64,000 nucleotides of DNA from positions 992,001-1,056,000 of the forward strand of contig JBAIAA010000321.1 in assembly GCA_037893245.1 (NCBI GenBank). The letters run 5' to 3'. The DNA is from Crossaster papposus. Taxonomy: Eukaryota; Echinodermata; Asteroidea; Velatida; Solasteridae. A program made the translations under genes and the position numbers. Under the pieces are notes generated by a model. The model was given only the letters and a program-made list of their open reading frames with translations. It was not told where the DNA came from and ran no database searches. Below are positions 10,600 to 21,225 of the stretch, piece after piece; the first letter of the stretch is position 1; each line of letters starts with the position of its first letter.

Positions 10600-12327
10600 T
10601 AACCAGTCAGATCATCAAGCCGACCCTCACTGCAAACGTGTCGTCATTGTCGATGCAATGGCTGATCTCCAAACACTGGACAAACCAGAGTGGATCGAAA
10701 CCTGTCTTGACTTAGCAAATCACTTCATAGAACGTTACTGGAGGAAGTACGGGGAGTATCATGAGGTGCATTTGGTATTTGACCGCTATGACATCGTTGA
10801 ATCTCTGAAAGCTTCAACTCATGAGAGACGTCTAGGTGGCAGGAAGGCTGTTGCATATCACATCACCGATTCAACATCAATTGGAAAACTAAGTATGAGC
10901 CGTCTGCTTGCTCACGAATCGATGAAAGATGTCCTTACCACATACTTTGCTGAAAAAGTGCTGATACTTGCCGAAACAAATGATGAGTGCATTGTGGTTG
11001 CCTGGAAGGACAAGGCATAGGCTGCAAACAGATCAATAGAGGACCTTGCAAGCATTTAGGAAGAAGCGGATACAACAATCCTCCTGCATTACATTGATGC
11101 AACTGTTAATGGTGCTACTTCTCTAGATATCCACTCACCAGACACCGATGTTCTTGTGATTGCCATCAGACATACCCAAGTCTATGCGAAAACACTTTCT
11201 TCATCACAGGGGCTGCTAAGAAATGCAGGGTGATACCCCTTGAGTCAATCTACAGTGCACTATAGGTTCCCAGACAGCTGTAGCTCAACCAGGAGTCCAT
11301 GCTCTATCAGGGGCAGATGTAACTGGCAGATTTGCGGGGAAAGGAAAGGGATCTTGAAGGTTCTACAGGACCTAGGTCCAACTGATGAGAAAGTGCATGC
11401 CCTTACACTGTTAGGGAAAACGGAGGAGCTACCTGATTCTGTGCTTTATTATTATTATATTATTATTTCTTTTCGGCAATGAAACCGAGGATTCCTCAAA
11501 AGCGCCCAAGGCACTGTAGCTCGTAAGCCTTAAGAAACCAGTAGGAGGATGAACGAAATGCCAGAAACACCGGGGCCAACCCCTTCTCTTAGCGATAAGC
11601 GTGACTGGGTTCTTTTACGTGCGTGTCCAGGTTCAATATATACACAATACACACACACGGGACAAACGGCTTTAAGTCCCATTCGAAGGACGAAGCAATA
11701 GTGGTTTAATTGCCTTGCTTAAGGACACACGTGTCGACGGCCGGGATTCGAACTCGCGCTCTGTGGAACAGAAAACACACGCTCTTAACCACTTACTGCC
11801 ATCGAAGCGTTTATCTGCAGGTTATATCTCCCTAATACAGACCTATCAAGTGTAGCTGATGTTAGTGGCTTCTTGCAACACGACCTGCCATTCTAAGAGC
11901 TCACTACCAAGCCTTAATTTGGAATGGTGACATCATTGCAAACCCCAAATTACCAGAACCACAGGGATTTGGCTGGGATTTAGTCATCATCATCATCATC
12001 TAGCGGCCTCAACCGAGATTCCGTTCACAACACCGCGCCAGTAATCTCTATCCCTCATGATGTTTGGAAGGATTTGGCTGGGATTTAGTAGATGGACACA
12101 AAAAACTTGTAATGAGTTCTCTTCATCCAGCTCCACAAGCAGTAATCGATCTGGTAAAATGATCCTGTAAACAAACACGATGTGCAACCAATCAATGCAA
12201 ATGCAGAAAGAATGGTCTAAACTGCACTGACCTTTGCGGCTGTTCTGACGATTGGGATTCTTGTGAGAATTCAGCAGAAACAAATCTAACAGACGAAGAT
12301 GAGTACAGTGATGACGAAGAGGACTAG
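10475..12327 (+). pseudogene. Transposon protein remnant, right arm
   Basis: Plus-strand counterpart of the left-arm remnant. In order: YEFSIVTRALFAADGPLLH (from about 10475), an open stretch at 10658-11020 with LVFDRYDIVESLKASTHERR and AVAYHITDSTSI, then ATVNGATSLDIHSPDTDVLV (near 11100), LGPTDEKVHALTLLGKTEEL (near 11370), and the Cys-rich tail SCKQTRCATNQCKCRKNGL ending in a stop at 12325-12327. The tail has an in-frame stop before SCK. There is a stop after WKDKA at 11018 and frameshifts near 11230-11300. The SINE at 11445-11804 splits it further. Non-functional as it stands. Confidence 0.6.
11445..11804 (-). mobile_element. tRNA-derived SINE with (ATT)n tail
   Basis: On the minus strand it begins near 11804 with GGCAGTAAGTGGTTAAGAGC (A-box region), then GAGTTCGAATCCCGGCCG (B box, about 11740-11760), a conserved middle with CCTTAAGCAAGGCAATTAAA and GGGACTTAAAGCCG, and an ATT-rich tail at 11445-11468. 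The left arm of the surrounding hairpin has the uninterrupted site (GTGCTTACTGCGATCG in minus orientation near 9810), so the borders are close to exact. The tRNA of origin is not clear. Confidence 0.8.
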
Positions 12328-12785
12328 ATAACGTCATAGCCACGGACAAGTTGGATCATACCCCCTCCCTTTACATAAGGTCTAAATGCATACATTATCA
12401 TATACCAAGATACGCTTAGGATACACTACTGAAATATGACATACTGGTGACCATTTTTGAATAAATAATGCTAAAAACCAAATATGACTTACTTTGATCA
12501 CATTAGATGTATGTTCAACTACTTCCTTGTCATGGCAAATGTAGGGTTTGGCTCTAAAATCAGCTTTGCACGGCATTCAGAGCCAGAGTTATGGCATAAT
12601 GAAGATGTATATGGCGGCCATTTTGAAATCCAAGATGGCCGCCCTCTGCCACACTTAACATTTTGCCAACATGTTTTTTCTTGTTCTTGAGGGTCTAATT
12701 TAGATTTCTAGCTAGGTGGCATGTTCTAATCATTCGGTGCCTACGGGACTTAATTTCGTGTCATAAGCTCCCTGACTAATACGTA

Positions 12786-13010
12786 TTACGTTATTTTGCA
12801 AAACTATTGCGTTATTTCGCAAAACTATGGCGTTATTTTGCAAAACTATTGCGTTATTTCGCATCGAATAGTATTTCGTTATACTTATTTCGCAGAAGTA
12901 TGGCGTTATTTTGCAAACTTTGCGTTATTTCGCAGTACATTTATTGCGTTATTTTGCAAAACTATTGCGTTATTTCACAAAACTGTTGCGTTATTTCGCA
13001 ATAAAAATAG
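12786..13010. repeat. Minisatellite, about 23-bp GCGTTATTTCGCAAAACTAT unit
   Basis: About nine imperfect units of GCGTTATTTCGCAAAACTAT. The inverted equivalent is at 54930-55165 in the gene B intron, and a remnant lies near 45645 in gene A. It is an intron 1 feature of this gene family. Confidence 0.8.
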
Positions 13011-13182
13011 TTTTACACTGTTAAAACCTGGCACGATCGGGCTTCCGTAATAATGTCTTTTGGGATACACAATTTTGTTTAATCAACTTAAAGGATTTAT
13101 TTTCAGTTACAATAACCGAATCTAAAATAACCTGTCTTAAGCTTGTTCGAAACTAGCCTGAATAATTCTAGAATCCATCAGG

Positions 13183-13380
13183 GGCCAATTTCACGGAGCT
13201 GCTAAGCACGAAAATTTGCTTAGCATAAAAATTTGTCCTTGGTAAAAAACAAGGTTACAGACAAAATGTTCACGTTATCTTTATTGTTTTTGATTGATAA
13301 TCAGCTGTATTTTTGCTTCGCATGAAAAACACGTTTAATTTTGGCTGATAACTTGTTTTTAATGAGCAAAACAAAATTTT
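13183..13380. mobile_element. GGGCCAATTTCA MITE copy
   Basis: Starts GGGGCCAATTTCACGGAGCT exactly after AATTCTAGAATCCATCAG, which runs on differently in the equivalent intron of gene B. The right end is degenerate. Confidence 0.5.
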
Positions 13381-13767
13381 GCCCGGTGTTGAAGTATATA
13401 CCGGCCTCGCTTATTAGCGTGGCAATTATAACAATGTTACCATAATATGTTAACTTGTAACGTGGCATTTTGACGTTAAAAGCCTCGTTTGTTAACGACG
13501 GTGGGTAGTCGGATTGGCTGAATGCCAAGATAAAATTAAAACATGAATGTTTAACGGGGGAAAGTACGGTTAGAAATCATTCAGTCAAACATTATAATAG
13601 CAAGAGAAAGGGCAACCCTGTGTAAAATGCCCATAGGAGGGTCATGAATGGGTCCAGCCGGAAGCGCAAAGACAAAATGTTAAACGTAACCTAATCCCCA
13701 ACCTTAGCTCATAGCTTGGATTCAACTTCATAAAGAAGCGAAAGAAACATATCGATTAATATCCTAC

Positions 13768-14115
13768 CTCCTCCGGACCGTAGTAGTCGGTACCAGCTCT
13801 TCCAATCAGAGTCATCGGGTATCGCGACGCTGTAGCCCCGTTCAACTCACAACGCCTCTCCCCTTCCAAGTATTGCAAAGAGAAGCAGCCATCATCGATG
13901 AAACACTCCCTGACGCACAGGACCCGCGACGGTATCGTCAGGTTGCGGTAGCCGTGGCCGGGCAGGACGCGGTTTGCTACGCGGTTGAAATCACGCTGCA
14001 GGCCCCACGAGCAACCTCTGGTGCACGGTTTCGATTGACCATCTTGGCAGTGGTTCCCAACAAAAGCCTCGGTCACCAGGCAAGCTATTGGGAGGAGAAG
14101 GAGCAAAAGTAGCAT
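13768..14115 (-). CDS. Copy C: exon 1 of PAN-domain secreted protein (orphan exon)
   Basis: An ATG at 14115 opens 116 codons ending TDYYGPEE before a GTAGGATATT donor at 13767, the same donor as genes A and B. It encodes a Leu-rich signal peptide (about residues 1-16) and a PAN/apple-like cysteine domain with CVRECFIDDGCFSLQY and CELNG. It differs from gene B at only four residues, all within the first 19. The 5' flank, including CCGACAACAAAAAGAAG before the ATG, also matches B. Downstream, the homology ends at the hairpin transposon at 12781 and no 37-nt exon or Cys-rich exon 3 is found to base 1. It is either a truncated pseudogene or an exon spliced to something beyond the window. Reading past the donor gives VGY and a stop. 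Confidence 0.6.
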
Positions 14116-14237
14116 CTTCTTTTTGTTGTCGGTTTCACTGAATTCCGTATACTAGATCTTGTTCCAATAGTCTGTGCAGCTTCTCTTCTGAAACACACCG
14201 CGCTTATTTTATCGTGGCATTAATGGCTAAAACTACC

Positions 14238-14432
14238 AGTGTCATTGTTAAAACTACTGAATAATCATGACGCAAGGGGTCTAGAGACGCCTATTTATGA
14301 TAATTACCCCTAACCATCCGATGAAAAAACAAAACGGCGTAGATTTCGTAGGATGTTTAGGAATAGTTATCTTAAATTTGCGTCTCTAGACCCCTCGCGT
14401 CATGATTATTCAGTGATTTTATCAATGACACT
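14238..14432. mobile_element. Palindromic MITE, AGTGTCATTG ends
   Basis: AGTGTCATTGTTAAAACTAC at the left is mirrored by TGATTTTATCAATGACACT at the right. The arms continue through ATAATCATGACGC and TCTAGAGACGC. It lies about 120 bp upstream of the copy C start. Gene B keeps only the exon-proximal arm and part of the loop (53163-53310), so B lost the other arm or C regained it. Confidence 0.65.
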
Positions 14433-15833
14433 AATAATATTTCTTTCTCGACTTGTTACATGTAGGTCCGGTAGTACATTAAGTATTTTGAAGGAAAAAA
14501 ACCCGGTTTCTATCGACCTCTCGCAGCAGTTTAGTAGATAATAATTGGGTCGTTCGAATACCAAGTAGTAAATATAGGAAGTATTGACAAAGAGTAAGAT
14601 AATTTACTTGCAACTAGATGCATTCACTAAAAGCATCTCCTAGGTTTCCTATGAATAATCTGATTCTTTTACTGCAAAGCAATCACTAAATGATTTGTAG
14701 TAAATACTCCTGCAATCCTGCACTGCGCAATGGTCAAATGCAAAAGTTTATGTTTGTGTTGTAAAACCACGTTTACGTACAGCACACATCCGTACTAAAG
14801 CGATGCTAGTTTTAGCCAAAGGCGAATGCGTTTGGTCGTGTACGCATATGCATTTAATAAATACAATCTATACATGACATGCGTTCTGAAAACTGTTATC
14901 AAAATTGATTCGCGTATGGAATGTGCAAGTACGCAAAACCCGGTTCGTGAGTATAATGATTTGGCGCGATAGCGCCCTCTCGCGGCGGTGGGTTATTGAG
15001 GCGGCGGCTCATCGCGTATCTAACATAGCACTAGCAACGTCTTTCCCCAACCCTAGGTTTACACCTTAGTTTTGATCAGCTTTTCGCTGTTTTGTGGCCT
15101 GCAGTATTTGTTTATCAGATAATTGTTCATCCGACAACTTGGTCGTGAGAATTGTATCTGTCAATGAAGCAAGTTTGTCTCAAATTTTAGGACCAACTTT
15201 ATTTTCTGCTTCATAGGCTCTATTCTTGCTGAATATCCTCACAAAATAATTTCATCGTCTGCAGAAATCCGATTACCTCACCAAGGAGGTGTTGGGGTCT
15301 TGTGTCAGTTTCTGTATTTGTGGCAGTATCGGGTGCATACACGACTGATTTCAGTCGTTTTGCGCGTGGATCAGGCACTTTGGTGCTTGAATGGCCATTG
15401 GTGCTTTGAATCACACATTGTGTTAGTGACATATAGTATAGTCTTGCCCAAGACCCTTGTGTTCGTTCGCGCCTCACGCGCGCGCGCCAGCGCTCACAGT
15501 AACGTCGTATCTTTCCCAAATCCTGGCTTCGTTGCGCTCTTGTCTCACGCATGCGTGGTTAACAAAATGCAGCTGGATCCACCTCGCACTGTAGCCGGCG
15601 TTTGACAAACGTCTTATGATTTTGGATCGGTTCGTTGCATACATCTAATAAAAGCTTAACACGACAGTATGTATACTTTTATCGTTGTAGTCATTGTTCT
15701 GAAAATAGGCCGCGTCACAGAACACACGCGTATTGCGAACGTGCGCCCTCCCCGCGCACGCCACGCACGCGTTGAGCGTTTCGCATCATGACTTCAATTT
15801 TCATAACAGTTTTGAAAATGTCTAGGTTTTACT
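14433..15833. other. No gene; flank of copy C, partly duplicated upstream of gene B
   Basis: 15265-15833 is the inverse of 51480-52235, apart from the insert there. 14433-14985 has no partner in the window. Open frames at 15220-15605 run on both strands of a repeat and show no domain. Confidence 0.35.
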
Positions 15834-16269
15834 AGTGTTCTTTCGTTTTAGACGGGTTCATACGACACGGTAAACGGTGTACGTCTCATATCCTATCAAA
15901 GGCCGTGCAAAACAATACGGCCCTCATACCAGGGCCTCGTCCAATCGTTGGCCAGGTGACGACCGGTCGTCACGTCAGGCTGTTGTTATTAGTACGGCAA
16001 AGATAATTGTTACATATGTCAGCATGACCTAATTTATTTAAATTAAGGAAGCTTTGTCTGCGGTTTGTTATAACAACATGTACAGGGTACTAGCGAAGAT
16101 GCTCATCTAGCCGTGGAATGTTTCGTCTTTGTTCAGTTTTTATGGCTTGTATCGCGCCCGTTGGAGCCAGCCGGGAATTTAATTAGCCTGGACAAACGCA
16201 CCCCTACAAGGATAGGCCATTGGTAGACATTTTCATTCATTTGGGTTTGATGGAAGCCAGGAAATAGGA

Positions 16270-16360
16270 GAGGGGGGGGGGGGGGGGGGTGGATGAGATG
16301 GGGGATTGGTGGATTGGTGGATGAGATGGGGGATTGGCGGGCGGGGCGGGGGGTAGGGGG
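16270..16360. repeat. Poly-G tract and GGGGGATTGG repeats
   Basis: A G run of about 19 is followed by three GGATTGGTGGATGAGATGG-like units and G-rich sequence. Inside the 4.0-kb TIR element. Confidence 0.7.
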
Positions 16361-17363
16361 GCCTAACTTTTCGCGTTGGATCTAATCTTTGGATATAACT
16401 TTTATATTGAGGCAAATGTACACATAAAACATGATAACAAGTAGTAAAGAAAATAAATACAGGATACATACAAACGCTTACAAAACAACAAATAAACAGG
16501 AAACCTGACAGTGAAGGGGTGCCATCGGAAATTTGCACGTGTTATTTTATTAGTCTGGTTCCCAGACCAAATATTTATATTTCTGATAAATTATTAGGTC
16601 CGGTAGCCGCCAATGTCACGTGACCAAAACTGAAAGAATTCCTTCAGTTTCGCTAATATTATATCCGAAGTTTTTCGAACACGTTTCGTTGACGGTCGGG
16701 TATTATCGTTAACGTTCGTGATGTTCGAGTGTTTCCGGGAGGATCAGAGTGAACTGATTGCAAAGTAAACAACGTTTATAACACACACACACCTAGCTGG
16801 TACTCTACTCCTAAGTTTCGCTGTTTGCTTGCCATACGATCACAGTGTTTTCAGGACCTCAACAAGGTTTATCTATAAGTTACGATTCCACCCAGCTAGC
16901 GGGTGCCGCCCGAAGCGCGGCATCCCCTAGTTGTTATAAAACCATCACAAATTTGCTCCGGTGTCTACCCATGGTGATGATATTTAAATGCGGTTGTGCT
17001 AGTTCAGTGTCGAACCGTAGTACATTATGTTGTTATTTATTGGGCGTTTATCTCATCCAGTCTGTGGTCTCCATAGTTGTAACGAGTCACTGAGTTTTGT
17101 GATCGAGTCAAGCCATTTTAAAGAAGTGACTCGAGTCCAGTTATGAGGTCATGATTGGCCGAGTACAGTCGAGTCAATAATCGAGTCTATAGTCAATTCG
17201 AGTCACCATAGTTTGAACACTATGTAATAAAATAATAAAGATAAGCGAGAAAGACTGTATCACTGTAACAACATCGACCTCCGTAAAATACGTACACACG
17301 AAAAAAAGGGGGGGGGGTTGAACATTGTGCAAACTATGCATACATGGCTCAAGGTCTGTAGGA

Positions 17364-17388
17364 GGGGGGGGGGGGGGGGGGGGGGGGC
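17364..17388. repeat. Poly-G tract
   Basis: A run of about 25 G with a shorter G9 run near 17310. Inside the 4.0-kb TIR element. Confidence 0.75.
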
Positions 17389-17849
17389 GAAACCAATGCA
17401 AATCGAAAAGGTGTCAAACCAATGCGTATACGTACGCAAACCGAAAAATATGTACTTCTAATAAATTGTCCTGAAATCATTGTACTTTCTTATATTAATA
17501 CCTATCAGGACCAGCGTTTATGCATCGAAAATTGTTACAACACTACCCTTAAGCTCAACCATTTAGATTTGTTCCAAACGCCATCGCGAGTAAATGCCTT
17601 GAAGGGTACGTGAAATTCAAAACTTTAGTATGGCGAAATATACGCTTTAATAACGCTAATAACTGAACAAAAATCATATTTGTTTGTTTGCTCATTAATC
17701 GTGACCCTAAAATGAAAGCAATATGCACCGTGCCCCCTGCCCACAAAATATAACGTCACGTAAGAACATAGCATGGCTAAGTAGATAATTATACACCATT
17801 TACAAACATAAAGAAAACAAAGAACTACTGAATTATTATTAAATGAACC

Positions 17850-18372
17850 GCCTTGCCTCGTTCAAGCTTTTTTCCTATCCAGTATTGTGACCTTCGTGGT
17901 CTCTTGTTCTTTTTATTCTGTTAGTTCACCTGTTCTAGCTGCCTTTCTTCCTATCCAGTCTTCTGACCGTCGCGGTCTCTTGTTCTTTTTTAATCCGTCA
18001 GTTCGCCTCGTTCAAGCTTTGTTCCTATCCAGTCTTCATACCGTCGTGGTCTCTTGTTCTTGTTTAATCTGTCAGTTCGCCTCTTTCAAGCTTTGTTTCT
18101 TATCCAGTCTTCTGACCGTCGTGGTCTTTTGTAAATGTAAATCCTTCAGTTCGCCTCGTTCAAGCTTTCTTCCTATCCAGTCTTGTGACCGTCGCGGTCT
18201 TTTGTAAAATGTAAATCCTTCAGTTCGCCTCGTTCTAGCTTTCTTCATATCCAGTCTTCTGACCGTCGTGGTCTCTTGTTTTTTAAAAATCCGTCAGTTC
18301 GCCTCGTTCAAGCTTTGTTTCTTATCCAGTCTTGTGACCGTCGCGGTCTTTTGTAAATGTAAATCTGTAGTT
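17850..18372. repeat. Tandem array, about 60-80-bp unit (GACCGTCGCGGTCT)
   Basis: Seven imperfect units of the form TTCGCCTCGTTCAAGCTTT, CCTATCCAGTCTTCTGACCG, TCGCGGTCTCTTGTTCTT. Each unit contains the GACCGYCGYGGTC palindrome. Open frames through it follow the repeat and are not genes. Confidence 0.85.
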
Positions 18373-18924
18373 CATCTCGAGGCTACTATGGCAGTTCGAC
18401 AACTGCCAATGCTTAATTCTAAGAAATTTTGTTCGTGTCTCGTGAATAAACATTTTCCCATTAAAACAAATTCAACAGTGAAAATGTATTAGAAGGCCTT
18501 CGTTCAAGCAATAATTGTAATAAAATAAAGAAATATTGGAGGGTGTTAAGGAGGTATACACTCGGTAGCGCGCCGTTTTTGTGGGAGAGTAGCTTGCCCC
18601 TCATGCATGTATTATTCTTAACATTAACAGAGATAAGCCCCTTCAATCGCCGGAGGAATTACTTTCTGGCCTGAGCTGTCTTTTGAGAGCACAACTTAAT
18701 GAAACATTTGCTTTTTCCCGTGCGCTGTACCCACCACGATATGAGACCGAGTGACTTCCCCCTTAGCCCCCATACCTATACACTCTCTAGACTAATGTTA
18801 CCTGGAGCACCCCCACCCCCCCCCCAGCCCAGGCTCCCCTCTCACCCCAGCCCCTCTAAAAACCTAAACAGAATTCTTAAAAAAACGCAACATTCAGCAA
18901 ACACCATGACCACCACAAAGAAGG

Positions 18925-18928
<4 letters not shown>

Positions 18929-18968
<40 letters not shown>

Positions 18969-18982
18969 GGGGGGGGGGGGGG
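18929..18982. repeat. Long poly-G tract with poly-C partner nearby
   Basis: An almost pure G run of about 53 bases (one T), followed by a C run at 19081-19101. It gives a false poly-glycine frame. Run length is likely uncertain in the assembly. Confidence 0.8.
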
Positions 18983-20149
18983 TCTCTCGTCCCATATATT
19001 ACTAAATATACGTTTTGTGCATTAATTTTCTTCATTGTGTTGGTTGTTTGCCTTTTAGCGTCGACACTGTTGGGCTGCCCCCCACCCCCCCCCCCCCCCC
19101 CTCCCCCACCCCCCTTGCTGTTTGGGTCTGCCGATAATAAGAATAAGCTTATAAGAATACTAGAATACTAATTAAACAGTTTGTATGTCAGAACAAATTT
19201 ATGTTTGTACAGTTAGCTAATAACGCCTATAGTCTGTACCCATGTGCCACTTTAATCGGTCATTGGGAAAATGGACCCAAAAATGTCCGAGGGCTTGACG
19301 CTCGAACCAATATTGTTCTATAGAACCTTGCCTTCAAATTATAACTAGAAACGGAACTTTTACATGAATTTTAAATGAAAACCAAGGTAAACACCCATGC
19401 ATGGTATCCCATTATATACCTGTAATGCAAGGAAGATAGATACTTTATTGTAATTGCAATTTGTGTGAGGTCTAAACTTATTTTCCCTGGACCAAAAGCA
19501 CTAAACGAAATCACGATCCACGTGCCAATATAAAACGACAGTCCGAGTTCATTGTAATAAAAAGCTTGTATTTAAAGCAACCAACAATAAAACGCCTCAT
19601 GACCAGTGTTTTCCTTGTACAAGCGTATTCTCGCTTAAGACCCACGTGAAAGTGAATATGCAATAGTATAGGTGATATTCATTAGTAACAAATATGCAAA
19701 CACTGGGCGTGTTTCTAGTTTGGTACCGACACATGATTGGAGCAGCCTCGGTATACCGGGTCTATTGTCCACCTTGGCTTTTGATTGGATATTATACGTT
19801 GTCGTCTCGACACGTATTTTGAACGGTCTAAAACGAAAGAACACTACTTAGACGTCTATGGTTCGTTGCTGATATCGGTTCGTCTGGAGACAGCGCCCTC
19901 TATAACAGAGATGTCTCCCGCTCGTTGACGTTGACGTGATTGCAGAATAAACAACATATAGGTCTTGCCATGGTAGCAAGACTACCTTCAGTAATGCGCA
20001 GCTCCGCCAACCTTGCTTGCCTTGTTTGCATTGTTTGCTTGAGAGTTGCGGAATGTTGTGGTTTCTCAGGAATTCTTCTCAGGTTTTTATGGGGAGGGTG
20101 CGTCAGGTATAGCCTAACAACAGTCTAGAGAGTGTACATGTATATTGGG

Positions 20150-20470
20150 GACTCTACACTGCAAGAAAAAAAGGGTAAATTTTTGCCCAACTTTTACCCA
20201 ATGTTGGTCCATTATTCAACATGCCCAGCTTTTGAGCGAACACAGCCCAAACTACTGTTGGGCAAAAAATGTACCTAAAAGTTGGGTAATATTGCAGACA
20301 AAACATTTGGGTACTTTTAATCATCCATGAGTTGGGTAAATGTAAAGAACCAATTGTTGGTGACAGTTTGGTGACCAGTTGTTGGTTAGTTCGTTTTCTC
20401 AATAATTGGGTACTATATTGTACAGATTTGCTCAATTTTAGGGAATTTTGTTGACCAATAGTTGGTGTTT
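20150..20470. mobile_element. Possible MITE with GTTGGGTA words
   Basis: Begins right after the segmental duplication ends (20129) with CACTGCAAGAAAAAAAGGGT and consists of repeated GTTGGGTAA / TTGTTGGT words on both strands. The far end is not clear. Confidence 0.35.
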
Positions 20471-21225
20471 GCGGTACGCCTATCTAAGGGATATCTTGAA
20501 AACGAGGCTTCTTTTTGTATATTTTATTGCAAACTGCATTATCAATTTGTAAAAATATAAATTTCAAAAGCTGTTCACTTTAGAAGGTTGGCAACAATTT
20601 GGAACACTTTTAAACTTTAAAAACCACTTTTTGAAAACACTAATATTGCAAAAGAACCCAATGAAACATTGAGAGGACAAGTCTCATACAAACACAACAA
20701 TGAAAAATGTCGTCTATAAAGTAAATTTACCCCATGTAATTTTGCAATCAACACGTTTTTTGGTTCTTAGACTTAAGACAGGTTTTCTTCAAGCGTCTTA
20801 TAAATAGAAAATAAAAGTAAGCATCATGTTTCATTCCAATGAACATTTTGCAATCTACCTCTCACCAGAACCAACTGCAATTTTATTTGTGGCTGCCTCA
20901 GGGTCAACTTGTTATGTGGCATTAACGTGGGCAACCAAAGGTTCTTGGCAGCAGCATGTTATTATTTACAAACACACGTCTGTAAGAAGATCCAACCCCC
21001 CCTGGTAGTTGATGATGATAGTCGAGGAAAAAGCCTGGTTTTCAGCAGACATCTATGCCTTTTTTGACAGACATACGGTTGTGGATGGGCCTCTCGATGA
21101 AAACGAAGACATTTCGTGAGTCAAGACGCTTGTGGAACGAGTAGTTGGGTATCTTCTGTATAAACAATAAACAATAAAAGAACTTTCAGTATACAATAGT
21201 TCACCACCAATTCTTGGGAAGAAAG
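20471..21225. other. No gene recognised
   Basis: AT-rich sequence with only short frames lacking domains. Confidence 0.3.

Larger units (their letters stand above)
8801..12781. mobile_element. Inverted-dimer (hairpin) DNA transposon, about 4 kb
   Basis: Both ends carry the inverted repeat TATTAGTCAGGGAGCTTATG (8801-8820 and complement 12762-12781). Homology between the arms extends to about 10345 on the left and 10780 on the right, so nearly all of it can fold back. Each arm holds a decayed copy of the same coding region, reading outward from the centre (left arm minus, right arm plus). The right arm also has a SINE at 11445-11804 absent from the left. The right border is confirmed by paralogous gene B, where GTAATACGTATT continues into other sequence at about 55160. 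Confidence 0.75.
15834..19845. mobile_element. 4.0-kb non-autonomous TIR element with 3-bp target duplication
   Basis: The terminus AGTGTTCTTTCGTTTTAGAC is perfectly inverted at the right end. Weaker inverted similarity continues for roughly 100 bp (ATATCCTATCAAAGGCC against ATATCCAATCAAAAGCC). ACT is duplicated outside (15831-15833 and 19846-19848). The empty site survives near 51478, where AGGTTTTA runs straight into TTAGATGTCTATGG on the minus strand. The interior has poly-G tracts and a 72-bp tandem array but no transposase. A 3-bp duplication fits CACTA/EnSpm or PIF/Harbinger-type elements among others; the class is not assigned. Confidence 0.8.
12782..20129. repeat. Inverted segmental duplication, arm 1 (pairs with 51190-55160)
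   Basis: Matching blocks in inverted order: 12782-13180 with 54775-55160, 13385-14376 with 53163-54150, 14985-15020 with 53128-53155, 15265-15833 with 51480-52235, and 19846-20129 with 51190-51480. Arm-specific changes are a 4.0-kb TIR element (15834-19845) and a MITE at 13183 here, and a foldback (52282-53126) and a 180-bp insert (51826-52005) in the other arm. Confidence 0.8.

Noticed and set aside
13873..14112. Plus-strand open frame opposite copy C exon 1 (also opposite exon 1 in A and B)
   Set aside because: Antisense shadow of the PAN-domain exon; it recurs because the exon is duplicated.
17887..18492. Open frames with repeated cysteine/serine peptides
   Set aside because: They track the 60-80-bp DNA tandem array and have no independent coding signal.
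18699..19025. 108-codon open frame with a long poly-glycine run
   Set aside because: The glycine run is a poly-G DNA tract and the rest has no protein-like pattern.
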